From: an uncultured Chitinophagaceae bacterium
Lineage (GTDB): Bacteria > Bacteroidota > Bacteroidia > Chitinophagales > Chitinophagaceae
Assembly (NCBI GenBank): GCA_946885335.1
Contig: CAMPGG010000130.1
Span: 1-8,875, forward strand
Direction: 5' to 3'
DNA: 8,875 nt
Shown in pieces: positions 1 to 6,483 of this stretch (positions within the stretch are counted from its first letter, which is position 1; every line of letters begins with the position of its first letter). Under the pieces are notes generated by a model, which saw only the letters and a program-made list of their open reading frames with translations, was not told where the DNA came from and made no database searches. Position numbers and translations under genes: made by a program.

Positions 1-1238
1 TCAAAGCCAATAAATCCTATACATCCGCCATAATAATTACGGGCAGTTGGTTCGTATTCGTTGATCAGTTCCATGGCCCGCACTTTTGGCGCACCGCTCA
101 AAGTTCCGGCAGGGAAACTGGCTGCCAATACTTCAAAAGGATGTGCATTTTCCTTTAACTTTCCTTTCACTTCGCTAACCAGGTGAATGACATGCGAATA
201 ATACTGCAACTCACGGTATTGGGTAACCGCCACTTCGGTGCATTGCCGGCTCAGGTCGTTCCGGGCAAGGTCAACCAGCATAACATGTTCCGCATTTTCT
301 TTTGGATCCAGCAATAACGCTTCCGCTGCTTGCTGATCCGTTGCATCATCCCCGCTTCTTTTAAAAGTTCCCGCAATGGGATGAACAATGGCATGCTGAT
401 CTTTGATGATCAGTTGTGCCTCCGGGCTGGATCCCATGATGCGGTAATCTCCATAATCGAAATAAAATAAATAAGGCGAAGGATTAATACTGCGTAAAGA
501 ACGGTAAACATTAAAATCATCACCTGAATATGCCTGGCTAAAACGGCGACTGAGTACGATCTGGAAAACATCGCCCCGCAAACAACTTTTAATTCCTTTG
601 TCAACCATTTTCAAATAATCCTCATTGGTCATATTTGAGATTTCATCGCCATGGGTATCAAATGGAAAAACCGGAACATCCTTACTTCGTATAAGCGATT
701 CAATCATGCCCGGTTCACCTTTCAAACCCGGCACTTTGTTTTCACACAAAAACATTTCATCTTTAAAATGATTGATGATGATAACGTACTGGTATAACCG
801 GTATCGCATCATGGGTATCTGCGGTTCGTGCAATTCATTGTTAAAGGGAATGTTTTCAAAGAAACGGATGGCATCATAAGTGGTGTAACCATATAAGCCC
901 TGTGCAGGGAGAACGGCATTGATGGACGGTGGAACCGCTTCAAACCGATTCATAAAATCTTTTAAGATCACCGGAACTTCCGAACCGGTTTTAATCGTCA
1001 TTTTTTGGGGAACTTCGCCCGGCAATTTGAATTCAACATTTTTCATGTTGCTGATCTCCACTCCGGCAATAGCATTGATACAGATAAAAGAATAACTGTT
1101 TTCAGCTGCATGGTGGTCGGTACTCTCTAATAAAATAGTATCCCTGAACCGGTCACGCAACCGCAGGTAAATGCTAACCGGCGTAAACACATCGGCCAGC
1201 ATTTTTTTAAATCCCGTTTCAAGCCTGATCTTTTTCAT
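1..1238 (-). CDS. trpE: Anthranilate synthase component I, 5' part (C-terminus beyond the left edge)
   Basis: Converts chorismate to anthranilate, the first committed step of tryptophan synthesis, using ammonia supplied by the glutaminase subunit TrpG. The first 412 codons are visible and the frame is open to the window edge. The N-terminal domain carries LLES (residues 36-39), the motif that in known TrpE proteins forms the tryptophan feedback site. The chorismate-binding domain fills roughly residues 200-412. It contains DVFQIVLSRRF (223-233), GSSPEAQL (269-276), HPIAGTFKR (286-294), LVDLARNDL (321-329), GAPKVRAMELI (382-392) and YYGGCIGF (402-409). The ATG at 1236-1238 is chosen because it gives the normal short N-terminus and lies just after the attenuator. 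AGGA sits only one base before it, too close to act as a standard ribosome site. PabB is the main alternative, but LLES and the trp leader upstream argue for TrpE. The remaining trp genes are expected to the left of the window. Confidence 0.95.
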   Translation of the reverse strand, partial: MKKIRLETGFKKMLADVFTPVSIYLRLRDRFRDTILLESTDHHAAENSYSFICINAIAGVEISNMKNVEFKLPGEVPQKMTIKTGSEVPVILKDFMNRFEAVPPSINAVLPAQGLYGYTTYDAIRFFENIPFNNELHEPQIPMMRYRLYQYVIIINHFKDEMFLCENKVPGLKGEPGMIESLIRSKDVPVFPFDTHGDEISNMTNEDYLKMVDKGIKSCLRGDVFQIVLSRRFSQAYSGDDFNVYRSLRSINPSPYLFYFDYGDYRIMGSSPEAQLIIKDQHAIVHPIAGTFKRSGDDATDQQAAEALLLDPKENAEHVMLVDLARNDLSRQCTEVAVTQYRELQYYSHVIHLVSEVKGKLKENAHPFEVLAASFPAGTLSGAPKVRAMELINEYEPTARNYYGGCIGFIGF

Positions 1239-1260
1239 ATCCTATTTTCAATAATGCTTT

Positions 1261-1292
1261 AAAATAAAAAACCCCGGAGCGTATCCGGGGTT
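1261..1292 (-). terminator. trp attenuator terminator (segments 3:4)
   Basis: Read on the minus strand, AACCCCGGA and TCCGGGGTT form a perfect 9-bp GC-rich stem with a 5-nt loop. It is followed by TTTTTTATTTT, a classic intrinsic terminator. It ends 22 nt upstream of the trpE ATG and lies downstream of a Trp-rich leader ORF, so it can only act as a conditional terminator of trpE. The flank on the plus strand is not a clean T run, so it points toward trpE. It does not serve the plus-strand acetyltransferase gene, which is transcribed away from it. Confidence 0.92.
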
Positions 1293-1343
1293 AGTTTATA
1301 ACTATTTAAATATAGCAATGACACTACTTACCCCGATAAGAGT
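1282..1343 (-). promoter_or_regulatory. trp antiterminator and pause-hairpin segments
   Basis: The RNA segment from plus-strand 1327-1338 (UAUCGGGGUAAG, covering the end of the leader ORF) is complementary to 1282-1294 (CUAACCCCGGAUA). They pair as 4 bp, a one-base bulge, 5 bp, a mismatch and 2 bp. This pairing uses the 5' arm of the terminator, so the two structures exclude each other. The same leader segment can also fold locally as ACUCUUA against UAAGUAGU around a UCGGGG loop (1323-1343), which would play the part of the 1:2 pause hairpin. A ribosome stalled on the Trp codons (1351-1359) would cover the 5' arm of the local hairpin and leave the antiterminator segment free. A ribosome reaching the stop codon would cover it. 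Confidence 0.82.
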
Positions 1344-1386
1344 TTGTATGCCACCACCACTGATTAATATTAGAATTTCTTTTCAT
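1324..1386 (-). CDS. trpL: trp operon leader peptide (20 aa, WWW)
   Basis: A 20-codon ORF encodes MKRNSNINQWWWHTNSYRGK and ends in TAG at 1324-1326. Three consecutive TGG codons lie at residues 10-12. A triple Trp in such a short peptide, just before a terminator and an antiterminator upstream of trpE, is the signature of a ribosome-mediated trp attenuator. The peptide is expected to have no function beyond sensing charged tRNA-Trp. It was found by reading the trpE upstream region. The start ATG lies only 8 nt after the proposed promoter -7 box, so the message is probably leaderless or nearly so, and no Shine-Dalgarno is visible. Confidence 0.92.
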   Translation of the reverse strand: MKRNSNINQWWWHTNSYRGK

Positions 1387-1394
1387 TATGGATA

Positions 1395-1426
1395 CAAATA
1401 TGCGTGTACATTCTGAATTGAACAAA
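1395..1426 (-). promoter_or_regulatory. Bacteroidota-type promoter of the trp leader
   Basis: On the minus strand, TTTG (plus 1423-1426) is followed after 20 nt by CATATTTG (plus 1395-1402). This matches the Bacteroidota primary sigma consensus TTTG, about 19 nt, TAnnTTTG with one mismatch in the -7 box. Transcription would begin near 1387-1391, a few bases before the leader ATG. The 10-mer TTTGTTCAAT covering the -33 element (plus 1417-1426) is identical to that in the his leader promoter. Confidence 0.7.
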
Positions 1427-1457
1427 TAAAATTTGATAGCTTTAAATAAACGATGTC

Positions 1458-1748
1458 ATGCTTATCAAACATAATCACCAGGATAATAAGGGTGCTTTTG
1501 TAGTAGAAGTGGATGGAAACATCCTGGCAGAAATGATTTATTACAAACCTTTTGAAAACAAAATGGTCATCGAACATACAGAAGTTAGCGAAGAACTAAA
1601 AGGACAGAACATCGGCTTTCAACTGGTGCAGGCAGCGGTGGATTATGCCCGGCATCATCATATTAAAATAACACCCCTTTGCCCATTTGCCTATTCCGTG
1701 TTTAAGAAAAAACCAGATTTCCAGGATGTATTGGAACATTCGAGTTAA
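1458..1748 (+). CDS. Small GNAT-family N-acetyltransferase (Acetyltransf_CG / YidJ-like)
   Basis: A 96-residue protein that looks like the minimal single-domain GNAT group of about 90-100 residues (Pfam Acetyltransf_CG type; substrate generally unknown). Visible family features are HTEV (residues 40-43, the central strand), KGQNIG (48-53) at the acetyl-CoA pyrophosphate loop, a helix QLVQAAVDYAR (55-65) and PLCPFAYSVFKKKPDF (73-88), with the Cys and the K-x-P-[DE]-[FY] ending typical of the group. The loop deviates from the usual [QR]xxGxG because Asn51 replaces a glycine. The gene lies between the trp leader (divergent, 71 bp between the two ATGs) and the 3' end of hisB (convergent, 16 bp between stops). 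It has no evident link to either pathway. A TAAAATTTG stretch at 1427-1435 is a weak promoter candidate with an off-length spacer. Confidence 0.82.
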   Translation: MLIKHNHQDNKGAFVVEVDGNILAEMIYYKPFENKMVIEHTEVSEELKGQNIGFQLVQAAVDYARHHHIKITPLCPFAYSVFKKKPDFQDVLEHSS

Positions 1749-1764
1749 TTAATAAACCATCTGA

Positions 1765-2928
1765 TTACAGCATCCCCTTCGTCGTTGGCAAATAATTACT
1801 AAAAGGATCTCTTCGTACTGCCATCCTTATAGCTTTGGCAAAAGCCTTGAAAATGGCTTCTATTTTATGATGCTCATTATCACCATGGCATTCAATATTC
1901 AGATTACACTTAGCGGCATCGCTGAATGATTTAAAGAAATGGAAAAACATTTCTGTCGGCATCTCCCCTATTTTCTCTCTTTTGAAAACGGCGTTCCAGA
2001 CCAGCCAGTTTCGTCCGCCAAAATCGATCAGCACTTTAGCCTCCGCTTCATCCATTGGCAAGGCAAAACCGTACCGTTCCAAACCACGTTTATCTGTAAG
2101 CGCTTTTGAAAATGCTTCACCCAGGGCTATACCCGTATCCTCTATCGTGTGGTGTTCATCAATATGCAGATCTCCTTTTACTTCTATGTCCAAATCAATT
2201 TTTCCATGACGGGCAATCTGTTCAAGCATGTGATCAAAAAAACCAAGACCTGTTTTGATGGAAGCATGACCCAGACCATCCATATTTAATTTTACATGGA
2301 TCTTTGTTTCGTTGGTGTTGCGGGTATGTTCAACCAACCGCAATCCCATTTTTAAAAATTCATAGATCTTGCTCCATTCAACTGTTTCAAGGGCAACCAC
2401 TTCTTCCAGTTCTTTTCGCTGGTGAACGATTTCCGAGCCACCCAAATCCGGATCAACATTCAGCCAGATGGCTTTGCATCCCAGGTTCTTGGCTAATTGC
2501 ACATCAGTGATACGATCACCAATTACAAATGAATTCGTGATATCATAATATGCATCATCCAGGTAAGCTTTTAACATACCTACACCTGGCTTACGATTGG
2601 GTGAATTCTCATGCGGATAAGAACGATCAATATAAGTTGCGGAAAAACTGATACCCTCATTTTCAAAACTTTTTACAATATGCTGGTGAACCGGCCAAAA
2701 AGTTTTCTCCGGGAAACCTTCAGTACCTAATCCATCCTGGTTGGTGACCATTACCAGTTCATAATCCAGTTCATTGGCAATCCGACCCAGGTATTGAAAC
2801 ACTTCAGGATAAAATTCCAGTTTATCAAACGAATCGATCTGGTAAGTAGGCGGCGCTTCTTTGATCATCGTTCCATCACGATCTATAAAAAGCAAACGTT
2901 TACGAATAGGATTGACCATGCTTTCCAT
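1765..2928 (-). CDS. hisB: Bifunctional histidinol-phosphatase / imidazoleglycerol-phosphate dehydratase
   Basis: Two histidine-pathway enzymes in one 387-residue chain. The N-terminal HAD phosphatase (about 1-165), which removes phosphate from histidinol phosphate, has DRDGT (16-20, nucleophile Asp16 and Asp18), VTNQDG (61-66), RKPG (112-115) and GDRITD (137-142). The C-terminal dehydratase (about 196-387) acts on imidazoleglycerol phosphate. It has GFFDHML (229-235), the metal motifs EHHTIED (258-264) and EHHKIEA (352-358), and the ending LPTTKGML. The zinc loop of E. coli HisB, which holds three Cys and one His, is here [10 protein letters not shown] (103-112) with no Cys. As I recall, Bacteroides HisB proteins look similar. 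The start at 2928 leaves only 2 nt after the hisC stop, suggesting translational coupling; Met4 (2919) is an alternative. It is the last his gene of this operon. Confidence 0.96.
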   Translation of the reverse strand: MESMVNPIRKRLLFIDRDGTMIKEAPPTYQIDSFDKLEFYPEVFQYLGRIANELDYELVMVTNQDGLGTEGFPEKTFWPVHQHIVKSFENEGISFSATYIDRSYPHENSPNRKPGVGMLKAYLDDAYYDITNSFVIGDRITDVQLAKNLGCKAIWLNVDPDLGGSEIVHQRKELEEVVALETVEWSKIYEFLKMGLRLVEHTRNTNETKIHVKLNMDGLGHASIKTGLGFFDHMLEQIARHGKIDLDIEVKGDLHIDEHHTIEDTGIALGEAFSKALTDKRGLERYGFALPMDEAEAKVLIDFGGRNWLVWNAVFKREKIGEMPTEMFFHFFKSFSDAAKCNLNIECHGDNEHHKIEAIFKAFAKAIRMAVRRDPFSNYLPTTKGML

Positions 2929-2930
2929 AC

Positions 2931-3986
2931 CTATGATTTTGTAAATTGCTTTAATGCATCAATTAATAAATTATTTTCACTTTTTGTACCCACAGTTATG
3001 CGCAGGCAGCCTTCGCAATGCGTAACCTTGCTCCTGTTTCTTACAACAATACCTTTATCCAACAGGAATTGATAAATACCATCCGCATCGTTCACTTTAA
3101 CCAATAAAAAATTAGCATCACTGGGATAAATTTTTTCAACAACAGGCAGCCCCAGTAATTTTTCGGTTAATGATTCCCGTTCGGTCACCAGTTCCACGAT
3201 CATATCATTTACCTGTTGTACTTCATCCAGCGCTTTTAAAACAAGATCCTGTGTTGCCTGGTTAATATTATAAGGTGGTTTTACCTTGTTCATTACCCCG
3301 ATGATTTTATCATCGGCAAATGCGAGTCCAAGTCGCAAAGCAGCCAGGCCCCAGGCCTTGGATAAAGTTTGCAGGATAACGAGGTTTGGATAATCTGCCA
3401 GTTCATGAATAAAAGAACGATGGCGGGAGAAATTAATATAAGCCTCATCGATCACCACCAATCCGAAATAATTATTGAGGATCATTTCAACATCTTCCCG
3501 GATCAAAGAATTACCGGATGGATTATTAGGCGAACACAAAAAGATCATTTTTGTATGATCGTCAATGGCCTCTTCAATGGCTGCCAGATCTAATTGAAAA
3601 TTAGTTGTCAGGTTTACATTTTTAACCGCCACATTATTGATAGCAGCACTCACAGCGTACATGCCATAAGTTGGCGGACAAACAATCACATTATCTTGTC
3701 CTGGTTCACAAAAACACCTGAAAAGAATATCAATACATTCATCACTTCCATTGCCAATAAATATTTTTTCTTCTGTAACCGCTTTTACCTTACTTAATTT
3801 TTCTTTTAATTTTTTTTGATGCGGATCAGGATATCGGTTATACCATTTCGTTAGTGGTGAACCCAGGCTGTTTTCATTCGCATCCAGGAATATTCTTGCA
3901 TCTCCGCTAAATTCATCCCTTGCGGAAGAATAAGGAACCAGGTCCTTTATGTTTTGCCTTGTTATTTCATCTAAATTAAAACTCAT
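2931..3986 (-). CDS. hisC: Histidinol-phosphate aminotransferase
   Basis: A cytosolic PLP enzyme of fold type I that transfers an amino group from glutamate to imidazole-acetol phosphate, giving histidinol phosphate. At 351 residues it has the usual length. Visible motifs are LDANENS (34-40), RYPDP (51-55), GNGSDE (78-83), PPTYGMY (104-110), SPNNPSG (152-158), DEAY (180-183), [14 protein letters not shown] (207-220, with PLP-binding Lys210) and GCLRITVGT (326-334, with Arg329 as the substrate carboxylate ligand). It sits between hisD (37-38 nt upstream) and hisB (2 nt downstream) in the same transcript. No Shine-Dalgarno is seen before the ATG, only an A-rich stretch, which is normal in Bacteroidota. 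Confidence 0.96.
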   Translation of the reverse strand: MSFNLDEITRQNIKDLVPYSSARDEFSGDARIFLDANENSLGSPLTKWYNRYPDPHQKKLKEKLSKVKAVTEEKIFIGNGSDECIDILFRCFCEPGQDNVIVCPPTYGMYAVSAAINNVAVKNVNLTTNFQLDLAAIEEAIDDHTKMIFLCSPNNPSGNSLIREDVEMILNNYFGLVVIDEAYINFSRHRSFIHELADYPNLVILQTLSKAWGLAALRLGLAFADDKIIGVMNKVKPPYNINQATQDLVLKALDEVQQVNDMIVELVTERESLTEKLLGLPVVEKIYPSDANFLLVKVNDADGIYQFLLDKGIVVRNRSKVTHCEGCLRITVGTKSENNLLIDALKQFTKS

Positions 3987-3999
3987 GTTGTTTATTTGT

Positions 4000-4018
4000 G
4001 ATGATTACTTGCATCATC
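4000..4018 (-). repeat. Small inverted repeat in the hisD-hisC gap
   Basis: GATGAT and ATCATC can pair as a 6-bp AT-rich stem around a 7-nt loop in the 38-nt gap between hisD and hisC. No U run follows, so it is not a terminator. It may be chance, or a weak mRNA structure affecting hisC initiation. Confidence 0.3.
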
Positions 4019-4024
4019 TGATCT

Positions 4025-5314
4025 TCATTTTAAATTAATTGTTTTTAGCCTGACACTTACTGCCTGCGCATGTGCATGCAATCCTTCCGCCTCTGCCATT
4101 TGCTCAATATGCCTGCCAATATTCAGCAACCCTGTTTCAGTCAGTTTTTGGTAAGAAATGGTTTTGCTGAAGCTTTCCACGCTTAACCCGCTGTACATTT
4201 TTGCATAACCGTTAGTAGGTAATGTGTGGTTGGTTCCGCTGGCATAATCGCCTGCACTTTCGGGTGAATAAGCGCCAATAAAAACAGAACCTGCATTGAT
4301 CACATTCTCCGCCAATGCATCCGCATTTTCACAATTTAAAATCAGGTGCTCAGGCGCATATTGATTCAACAAATCCATGGCCTCATCTTCACTGTTAACC
4401 AATATGGAATGACTTTTTTGCAATGCCTGCTGTGCTATCGCTCTACGGGGTAAAATATGTAGTTGCCTTTTCAATTCTTCATGAACAGTATTCAACAAAT
4501 CTTCACTGGTTGTAACCAGGATCACCTGGCTATCGGGACCATGTTCTGCCTGTGATAACAAATCGGCTACAATGAAAGATGGATTCGCATTTGCATCAGC
4601 AAATACAGCCACTTCACTGGGACCTGCAGGCATATCGATTGCCACACCCATTTGCTGAACAACCTGTTTGGCTTTTGTAACAAACTGGTTGCCCGGACCA
4701 AAAATTTTATAAACTGCAGGAATGGTTTCGGTACCAAAAGCCATGGCAGCAATTGCCTGCACACCACCTGTTTTATACACTTTTGTTATGCCAGCCTGTT
4801 TTGCAGCATACAAAATGGCCGGATGAATTTTTCCATCTTTTGCAGGCGGAGTACATAAAACAATTTCTTTACAACCAATGATGGTTGCCGGAATGCCCAA
4901 CATCAAAACTGTTGAAAATAATGGAGCAGAACCACCGGGAATATATAAGCCCACTTTTTCAATCGCCACCATTTTTTGCCAGCAGCTTACACCGGGCATG
5001 GTTTCAATGATCCTTGGATATTGCACTTGTGCAGCATGAAAAGCAGCGATATTCAATTTAGCTTGTTGAATAGCTTCTTTTAATTCAGGTGTGAGTTGAT
5101 TTTCCGCATCATTAAATTCATCTTCAGTCACCTGCCATTCACGAATAGAAACACCATCGAATTTGCGGGTATACTTGAACAATGCTTTATCTCCTTTTCG
5201 TTTTACCTGCCTGATGATCCGTTCAACTTTTCTTTCCAGTTTGGATGAATCAAAAACCGGTCGTTGTAAAATACGATTCCAGTCTTTTCTTTCTACATTT
5301 TTATGAACCTGCAT
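4025..5314 (-). CDS. hisD: Histidinol dehydrogenase
   Basis: A zinc enzyme that oxidises L-histidinol to L-histidine in two NAD-dependent steps, the last reactions of the pathway. The chain is 429 residues, the usual length. All expected active-site residues are present, each offset by exactly four from the E. coli numbering: zinc ligands Gln255, His258, Asp356 and His415, and catalytic Glu322 and His323 in APEHL. Other signatures are IPGGSAPLFSTVLM (125-138), GGVQAIAAMAFGT (183-195), GPGNQFVTKAK (206-216), MPAGPSEV (228-235), SQAEHGPDSQV (254-264) and ESAGDYASGTNHTLPT (352-367). It is the second gene of the operon, 25 nt after hisG. A weak AGG lies about 8 nt before the ATG. Confidence 0.97.
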   Translation of the reverse strand: MQVHKNVERKDWNRILQRPVFDSSKLERKVERIIRQVKRKGDKALFKYTRKFDGVSIREWQVTEDEFNDAENQLTPELKEAIQQAKLNIAAFHAAQVQYPRIIETMPGVSCWQKMVAIEKVGLYIPGGSAPLFSTVLMLGIPATIIGCKEIVLCTPPAKDGKIHPAILYAAKQAGITKVYKTGGVQAIAAMAFGTETIPAVYKIFGPGNQFVTKAKQVVQQMGVAIDMPAGPSEVAVFADANANPSFIVADLLSQAEHGPDSQVILVTTSEDLLNTVHEELKRQLHILPRRAIAQQALQKSHSILVNSEDEAMDLLNQYAPEHLILNCENADALAENVINAGSVFIGAYSPESAGDYASGTNHTLPTNGYAKMYSGLSVESFSKTISYQKLTETGLLNIGRHIEQMAEAEGLHAHAQAVSVRLKTINLK

Positions 5315-5339
5315 GATTGACCTGTTTTAAACCTATTTA

Positions 5340-6254
5340 TTATACAATCATTTTTTCAATCGGAACCACCAAAATTCCCTGCGCACCTGCATCTTTTAAT
5401 TTCTCGATGATCTCCCAGAATTCATCTTCCTGTAATACGCTGTGCACGCTGCTCCAGCCTGCTTCAGCCAAAGGTAAAACCGTAGGACTTTTCATTCCCG
5501 GTAACAAAGAAATGATCCGATCCAGTGATTCATTTGGCGCATTCAACAAAATATATTTATTGTGCCTTGCCTGTCTAACGGCATGAATGCGAAAAATTAA
5601 TCTTTCTAATATAGAAAGCTTTGCATCACTCAATGAAACATTTTTTATAAGCACTGCCTGGCTGTGGAGGATGGTTTCAACTTCTTTTAAACCATTCATG
5701 AATAAAGTTGACCCGCTGCTTACCAAATCACAGACTGCATTGGCCAGCCCGATGCCAGGAGCAATTTCCACGGAACCGCTGATTTCATGTATTTCCGCAT
5801 TCAGTTGATTTCTTTTCAGAAACTGTTCCAGTAAAAAAGGATAACTGGTTGCAATTTTTTTATGTTGTAAATATTGCACATCATCATATTCCTCTTTCCT
5901 CTCAACGGCAATGGATAACCGACATTTGCCAAATCCAAGCTTTTCGGACACGGCAACTTCTTTGCCCTTTTCGTACAATACATTTTCGCCCACGATACCG
6001 GCATCTGCTACCCCATCTTCTACGTACTGCGGAATGTCATCATCTCTTAAAAAATAAATTTCAATGGGAAAATTTTCTGCTTCCACTTTCAAGCGGTTAT
6101 GCCCGTTACGAATATCGATACCGCAATCTTTCAACAATTTTACCGAGTCTTCATATAAACGGCCTGATTTCTGAATAGCCAGTTTTAATATTTCAAACCC
6201 GCCGGTTCCATTTTCCATTGGAGCATATATTTTTTTGATCAAGCTTTCTTTCAT
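5340..6254 (-). CDS. hisG: ATP phosphoribosyltransferase, long form with regulatory domain
   Basis: Catalyses the first step of histidine synthesis, joining ATP and PRPP to make phosphoribosyl-ATP. Recognised by LKLAIQKSGRLYEDS (23-37), GVADAGIVGENV (81-92) and the PRPP loop DLVSSGSTLFMNGLKEVE (176-193). The extra C-terminal ACT-like domain (about 225-304, including PTVLPLAEAGWSSVHSV at 257-273) marks the long form, which is a hexamer inhibited by histidine and needs no HisZ. With the ATG at 6252-6254 the protein has 304 residues, about 20 more at the N-terminus than the usual start at the first conserved strand. Met13 (6216-6218) is the only later ATG before the conserved block. It is the first enzyme gene of hisGDCB, downstream of the his attenuator. 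A 21-codon ORF ends 9 nt before it. Confidence 0.95.
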   Translation of the reverse strand: MKESLIKKIYAPMENGTGGFEILKLAIQKSGRLYEDSVKLLKDCGIDIRNGHNRLKVEAENFPIEIYFLRDDDIPQYVEDGVADAGIVGENVLYEKGKEVAVSEKLGFGKCRLSIAVERKEEYDDVQYLQHKKIATSYPFLLEQFLKRNQLNAEIHEISGSVEIAPGIGLANAVCDLVSSGSTLFMNGLKEVETILHSQAVLIKNVSLSDAKLSILERLIFRIHAVRQARHNKYILLNAPNESLDRIISLLPGMKSPTVLPLAEAGWSSVHSVLQEDEFWEIIEKLKDAGAQGILVVPIEKMIV

Positions 6255-6263
6255 GTGTTTAAA

Positions 6264-6329
6264 TTAATTTTTTGCCAGTTGATTGTTTAAAAAAGCATTC
6301 CAGCTATAATAACCAGAAACAGCTCTCAT
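6264..6329 (-). CDS. Putative 21-aa ORF in the hisG 5' untranslated region
   Basis: An ATG-to-TAA ORF of 21 codons beginning MRAVSGYYSWNAF and ending NNQLAKN. It lies after the attenuator terminator and stops 9 nt before the hisG ATG, a spacing that would suit translational coupling. The composition is aromatic (two Tyr, one Trp, one Phe) and not low-complexity, but no Shine-Dalgarno is present and I recognise no family. It contains no His codon, so it is not a second histidine sensor. It may be a chance ORF. Its ATG overlaps the TGA of a three-codon ORF (AATGA). Confidence 0.3.
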   Translation of the reverse strand: MRAVSGYYSWNAFLNNQLAKN

Positions 6330-6359
6330 TGTTCCATTCAAAAGCTTTTAAAAGTTTAG

Positions 6360-6391
6360 AAAATAAAAAAGGCTCACCTCCCTGGTAAGCC
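6360..6391 (-). terminator. his attenuator terminator (segments 3:4)
   Basis: On the minus strand, GGCTTACC and GGTGAGCC form an 8-bp stem with one G-U pair and a 5-nt AGGGA loop, followed by TTTTTTATTTT. It lies about 106 nt upstream of hisG and 31 nt after the stop codon of the His-rich leader ORF, and acts as the conditional terminator of the operon. Confidence 0.92.
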
Positions 6392-6443
6392 GAACATTCT
6401 ATAAATTATATTTACACAATATCACCGGCTCACCAATGGTAAG
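6383..6443 (-). promoter_or_regulatory. his antiterminator (2:3) and pause hairpin (1:2)
   Basis: Segment 2 (UGGUGAGCCG, plus 6426-6435, inside the end of the leader ORF) can pair over 10 bp with segment 3 (CGGCUUACCA, plus 6383-6392), the 5' arm of the terminator. Segment 2 contains GGUGAGCC, the exact sequence of the terminator's 3' arm, so the two compete for the same partner. Segment 1 (CUUACC, 6438-6443) pairs with GGUGAG of segment 2 over 6 bp with a 3-nt loop. A ribosome stalled at the last His codon (6449-6451) would mask segment 1 and free segment 2, so antitermination follows. This is the full four-segment arrangement of a classical his attenuator. Confidence 0.9.
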
Positions 6444-6478
6444 TTTACATGATGATGTATGTGCATTATTTTTTTCAT
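6422..6478 (-). CDS. hisL: his operon leader peptide (18 aa, HIHHH)
   Basis: An 18-codon ORF encodes MKKIMHIHHHVNLPLVSR and ends in TGA at 6422-6424. Four of residues 6-10 are His. The His-rich run, the competing hairpins over its 3' end and the position before hisG identify it as the sensing peptide of a ribosome-mediated attenuator. Met5 is an alternative start and would keep all the His codons. The first ATG is only 5 nt after the promoter -7 box, so the RNA is probably leaderless or nearly so. No Shine-Dalgarno is seen. Confidence 0.93.
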   Translation of the reverse strand: MKKIMHIHHHVNLPLVSR

Positions 6479-6483
6479 TCCGG

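Noticed and set aside
410..604. Minus-strand ORF of 64 codons inside trpE
   Set aside because: It lies in another frame of the clearly coding trpE, has no family features, and its sequence is explained by trpE.
1261..1292. The trp hairpin as an ordinary terminator for a plus-strand gene
   Set aside because: The U run lies only on the minus-strand side and no plus-strand gene ends before it. The leader ORF and antiterminator show that it is an attenuator.
1386..1577. Minus-strand ORF of 63 codons across the trp promoter and the acetyltransferase 5' end
   Set aside because: It is antisense to a recognised gene, overlaps the promoter and has no recognisable motifs. It is a shadow ORF.
1749..1764. 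Bidirectional terminator between the acetyltransferase gene and hisB
   Set aside because: The 16-bp gap is AT-rich but contains no inverted repeat, so no terminator can be supported.
5849..6178. Plus-strand 109-codon ORF opposite hisG
   Set aside because: It is antisense to hisG, whose conserved motifs fix the true frame. The composition is that of a complementary-strand shadow.
6337..6352. AAAAGCTTTT palindrome in the hisG 5' untranslated region
   Set aside because: It is a short AT-rich palindrome with no loop or spacing suggestive of an operator, and is easily explained by base composition.
6255..6478. T-box or metabolite riboswitch before hisG
   Set aside because: No T-box sequence or conserved aptamer core is seen. 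The His codons and competing stems explain the region.
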